Positions 59,161 to 59,379 of a stretch of DNA of 59,379 nucleotides are shown piece after piece (positions within the stretch are counted from its first letter, which is position 1; each line of letters begins with the position of its first letter). The stretch comes from Campylobacter bilis (GTDB taxonomy: Bacteria; Campylobacterota; Campylobacteria; Campylobacterales; Campylobacteraceae). The translations under genes were made by a program, and so were the position numbers. The stretch lies in the NCBI RefSeq assembly GCF_016806695.1, contig NZ_WUED01000010.1, forward strand, positions 1-59,379, written 5' to 3'. The notes under the pieces were generated by a model. The model had not been told where the DNA came from. It ran no database searches and saw only the letters and a program-made list of their open reading frames with translations.

Positions 59161-59379
59161 ATGAAAGCTTGCAATACTCTCTGGGGGGGGGTATTTAAAA
59201 TCTAAATACTCTGATTTAAAAAAACAAATAATTTAAGATCAAAGAATTTAACTTCAAAGAATTTAAAATCAAAAAAACCAAATTCTAAAAAACTAGCCCT
59301 ATCCTTAGCTACCATATCCTTACTAAGTTCTTGTGCTATGGCACAAATTAGTGGACCACAATATGCTTTTTACTCCTTT
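59161..59379 (+). pseudogene. Phase-variable autotransporter start, out of frame
   Basis: An ATG with a good ribosome binding site begins MKACNTLWGG, running into nine G residues (59183-59191) and ending at a TAA (59203-59205). Further on, a frame reads a Lys/Ser/Asn-rich region (LRSKNLTSKNLKSKKPNSKK) and then a signal peptide (LALSLATISLLSSCAMA) followed by AQISGPQYAFYSF. That layout is typical of Campylobacter CapA-like autotransporters. Joining the pieces needs both a different G number and a shift in an A7 run. The gene continues beyond the window. Confidence 0.75.
59183..59191 (+). repeat. Poly-G(9) contingency tract
   Basis: Nine consecutive G residues in an otherwise G-poor genome, inside the start of a surface-protein gene. 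Slipped-strand change of the tract length is the usual phase-variation mechanism in Campylobacter. Confidence 0.9.

Overview
The window is AT-rich, densely coded DNA from an epsilonproteobacterium. It is almost certainly Campylobacter, in the C. jejuni group. The evidence is the gene order (murD-mraY / gpmI-fabG / acpP-fabF-accA / tuf-rpmG-secE-nusG-rplKAJL-rpoBC / fucose locus / rpsL-rpsG-fusA), the group III truncated haemoglobin Ctb beside NssR, a futalosine-pathway MqnC, a CZB-type cytoplasmic chemoreceptor, and a poly-G contingency tract at the right edge. Strain and subspecies cannot be settled by reading alone. The decayed fucose locus and the apparent lack of mfrABE upstream of acpP set it apart from the NCTC 11168 arrangement as I remember it.

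Layout. 1-228: the end of an rRNA operon (23S-5S spacer and 5S). 601-2919: two broken genes, an ATP-grasp enzyme and an MFS transporter, that were once translationally coupled. 3018-11784: cell wall (murD, mraY), glycolysis (gpmI) and fatty-acid genes (fabG, acpP, fabF, accA), then a Nudix hydrolase. 11821-16576: chemoreceptor, DUF465 protein, L28, rpe, a DnaQ-like exonuclease, and thiC under a TPP riboswitch. 16568-20672: a minus-strand operon with a PilM/N/O-like membrane trio, a DUF374 acyltransferase, miaB and an HP0268-like protein. 20805-27255: nusA, an MFS exporter, and mqnC - M16 homologue - recG. 27252-30430: ctb/nssR and a polar amino-acid ABC transporter. 30490-44309: the tRNA-tuf-rpoBC transcription and translation block (five tRNAs, secE, nusG, L11, L1, L10, L7/L12, beta, beta'). 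44336-52005: the fucose-utilisation island. 52158-55272: rpsL-rpsG-fusA-tRNA-Arg. 55310-59039: an overlapping operon of a small secreted peptide, methyltransferase, YkgJ-like protein, TPR lipoprotein, trpC and a HIT protein. 59161-end: the start of a phase-variable surface autotransporter, out of frame.

The most striking feature is the fucose island. The regulator, aldolase, both dehydratase parts, dehydrogenase, permease, lactonase and aldehyde dehydrogenase all carry nonsense codons, frameshifts or deletions. Only the 105-residue mutarotase is open. Many lesions are +/-1 changes in short homopolymer runs, but clear nonsense changes are also present. The neighbouring essential genes (rpoB, rpoC, fusA) read cleanly, which argues for real decay over poor sequence. 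I found no CRISPR array, insertion sequence, prophage or convincing wholly new system. The best leads are the decayed island, the locked contingency locus at the right edge, the orphan PilMNO-like trio, and several hairpins and regulatory sites.
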